NCBI RefSeq assembly: GCF_009389715.1
Contig: NC_052407.1
Location: 8,404,475-8,468,474 of the forward strand
Direction: 5' to 3'
DNA: 64,000 nucleotides
Source: Phoenix dactylifera
Lineage: Eukaryota > Streptophyta > Magnoliopsida > Arecales > Arecaceae
Part shown: positions 62,759 to 64,000 of the stretch, one piece after another
How positions within the stretch are numbered: the stretch's first letter is position 1
How the letters are laid out: every line of letters starts with the position of its first letter
Made by a program: the position numbers and the translations under genes
Notes under the pieces: model-generated
Databases searched by the model: none
Told to the model about the DNA's origin: nothing
What the model saw: only the letters and a program-made list of their open reading frames with translations

Positions 62759-62968
62759 ATATTTAAGATATTAATGATTAATTTGTATGGAATAAATTCA
62801 AAACATCTTCCAAACTTCCAGTCTTATTTTGTGTATATATACATATACATACACATACACAAACATACATACACCAACATGGATGCCTACTCCTTCAAAG
62901 GATCAAGGTGGAGCCAAGAAGATAAATGATAACTGCGGCATGAGGAATTTGCAATCAATGAAGGCAAC

Positions 62969-63288
62969 TTCCCTTCCTTTCTTCCTTGCTTCTTTTGTAA
63001 AGTTACAGATTGATTAAAGAAGTCAGGTTTGCATCCTCTGCTCAAAAGTTCATAATGCCAATAAAAATTGGCACTTCGGAAAAGGGTATCCCACGTTTGC
63101 TTGCTTCTCTCTTCTTCCAGGATGCTCTAGTTTGATTTACTGATTTGCATTGGCATTGTAGATACCTTGGGAACAGATCAATCAGAAAATTTATCTCCCC
63201 ACGGAATCACAAGATAACATTGTTGATACATGATAGCTACGAACTAACTAAATCTTTACTATGGTATAGTTAAATGGATGATTTGCAG
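62969..63288. other. intergenic or intronic DNA, nothing recognised
   Basis: Moderately AT-rich; no repeat or gene with support. Confidence 0.3.
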
Positions 63289-63461
63289 AGGAGACAGAAA
63301 GGTTGAATCAGCTGCTTGTAAAACCTCACTACCATTTTAGGTATCTTTGGATGTCGCAGAACTCGACATGGAGTTCTCACATTGAGTATTGTAACAGGCT
63401 CAAGTGGCTCCAAGGAGGTAATCTCCAGGATTCTCAACTTGTTCCAAGAAAATTGGATCGG
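63289..63461 (+). other. possible exon, unidentified
   Basis: An acceptor-like GATTTGCAG precedes 63289 and a GTGAGC donor follows 63461. One frame is open throughout, including NQLLVKPHYHFRYLW and HIEYCNRLKWLQGGN. The reverse strand is also open here. No family is recognised, so this is weak. Confidence 0.15.
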
Positions 63462-63614
63462 GTGAGCATCTAAATGCTTGTTCTACATTTTCTTTATCGC
63501 CACCATCACTCCAGATTTTTCTACCAATTAGAAAGCATGGATCAAAGTTTGACAAACAACATTACTTTAACATGTATTCCAAATTCTTAAAGATTTGAAA
63601 CAAAATGTTTTGTT

Positions 63615-63618
<4 letters not shown>

Positions 63619-63645
<27 letters not shown>

Positions 63646-63654
63646 CACACACAC
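63619..63654. repeat. CT/CA microsatellite
   Basis: About thirteen CT repeats pass into ACACACACA. Confidence 0.9.
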
Positions 63655-63893
63655 ATGTATGAAAGCTTGTTCAATATGATGTCCACGGAGCACAAATAGG
63701 AATGTCAATAGGCTGGAATCTAATTTCCACGAGCCTAGTTTCAGCTCTATAGAAAATAAGCCACAACATCATCTACACGTATCAAAATCACAATCTGATT
63801 AATGAGGCCTTTACAAGCAACATAAAACATGAACTGCTTTCTTTCTTTATATCAAATTAACTACAGATGCTGGTAACTTACAAGAGCACACAT

Positions 63894-63985
63894 TTAGTCC
63901 AGCCTCCTTAGCAAGTACTCCACTTGAACTTTCTTAGTCAGAGGCATAATCCAGTAGTCATAGAGCTCGGCAACTAAACTGGGTT
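63894..63985 (-). CDS. probable last exon of an unidentified gene, partial
   Basis: The minus strand reads, towards the stop, AELYDYWIMPLTKKVQVEY then LLRRLD and TAA (63896-63894). Codon use and the mixed hydrophobic and charged pattern look like a real protein end. An acceptor may be the CCCAG near 63980, or the exon may run on beyond 63985 and out of the window. I do not recognise the family. Confidence 0.35.
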
Positions 63986-64000
63986 TTATTTTATATACTG

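Overview
The window is nuclear DNA of a flowering plant. GT-AG introns, T-rich leader introns, a GRAS and a FRIGIDA-like gene, a tRNA-derived SINE, a hAT-type MITE and two very short LTR elements all support this. The protein sequences look monocot, possibly palm-like, but the species cannot be fixed from sequence alone.

Left part (1-22 kb). A SINE with target-site duplications (2.6-3.1 kb) lies upstream of a broken PAT1/SCL-type GRAS gene (CDS relic 5611-7215, +). That gene seems to keep its CT-rich 5' leader and leader intron. A 177-bp hAT MITE (7612-7788) sits inside a coding-looking remnant. Convergent to the GRAS gene is a FRIGIDA-like gene (20917 to 10640, -). Its 259-codon exon 1 is intact, intron 1 is 8.7 kb and full of repeats, and exons 2 and 3 carry several single-base frameshifts. 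A telo-box-type AAACCCTA cluster lies just upstream of its start.

Middle part (22-59.5 kb). After a TRIM-like mini-LTR element (22168-22607) and a cluster of AT-rich MITEs, one structure fills the window: an imperfect inverted repeat of about 34 kb (25110-59535). Both outer ends carry an almost identical promoter-like module (G-box, TATA box), and the two point inwards. The left arm is expanded by tandem units of about 3.5 and 4.4 kb plus a degenerate minisatellite. The right arm is shorter and holds one unit. The centre (44934-48272) is another unit in left-arm orientation. No long open reading frame is conserved, and the arms read like T-rich leader or intron sequence. I infer a non-coding locus able to make long hairpin or convergent double-stranded RNA; this is the most interesting feature of the window.

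Right part (59.5-64 kb). AT-rich DNA carries short duplications. A complete TRIM element (two 311-bp LTRs, a 56-bp interior, 5-bp TSD) is nested beside a minus-strand LTR with its primer-binding site. At the edge is a probable last coding exon of an unidentified minus-strand gene.

The genes form no operon or visible pathway. The window is better read as two decaying or altered single genes beside a young, repeatedly rearranged non-coding repeat locus.
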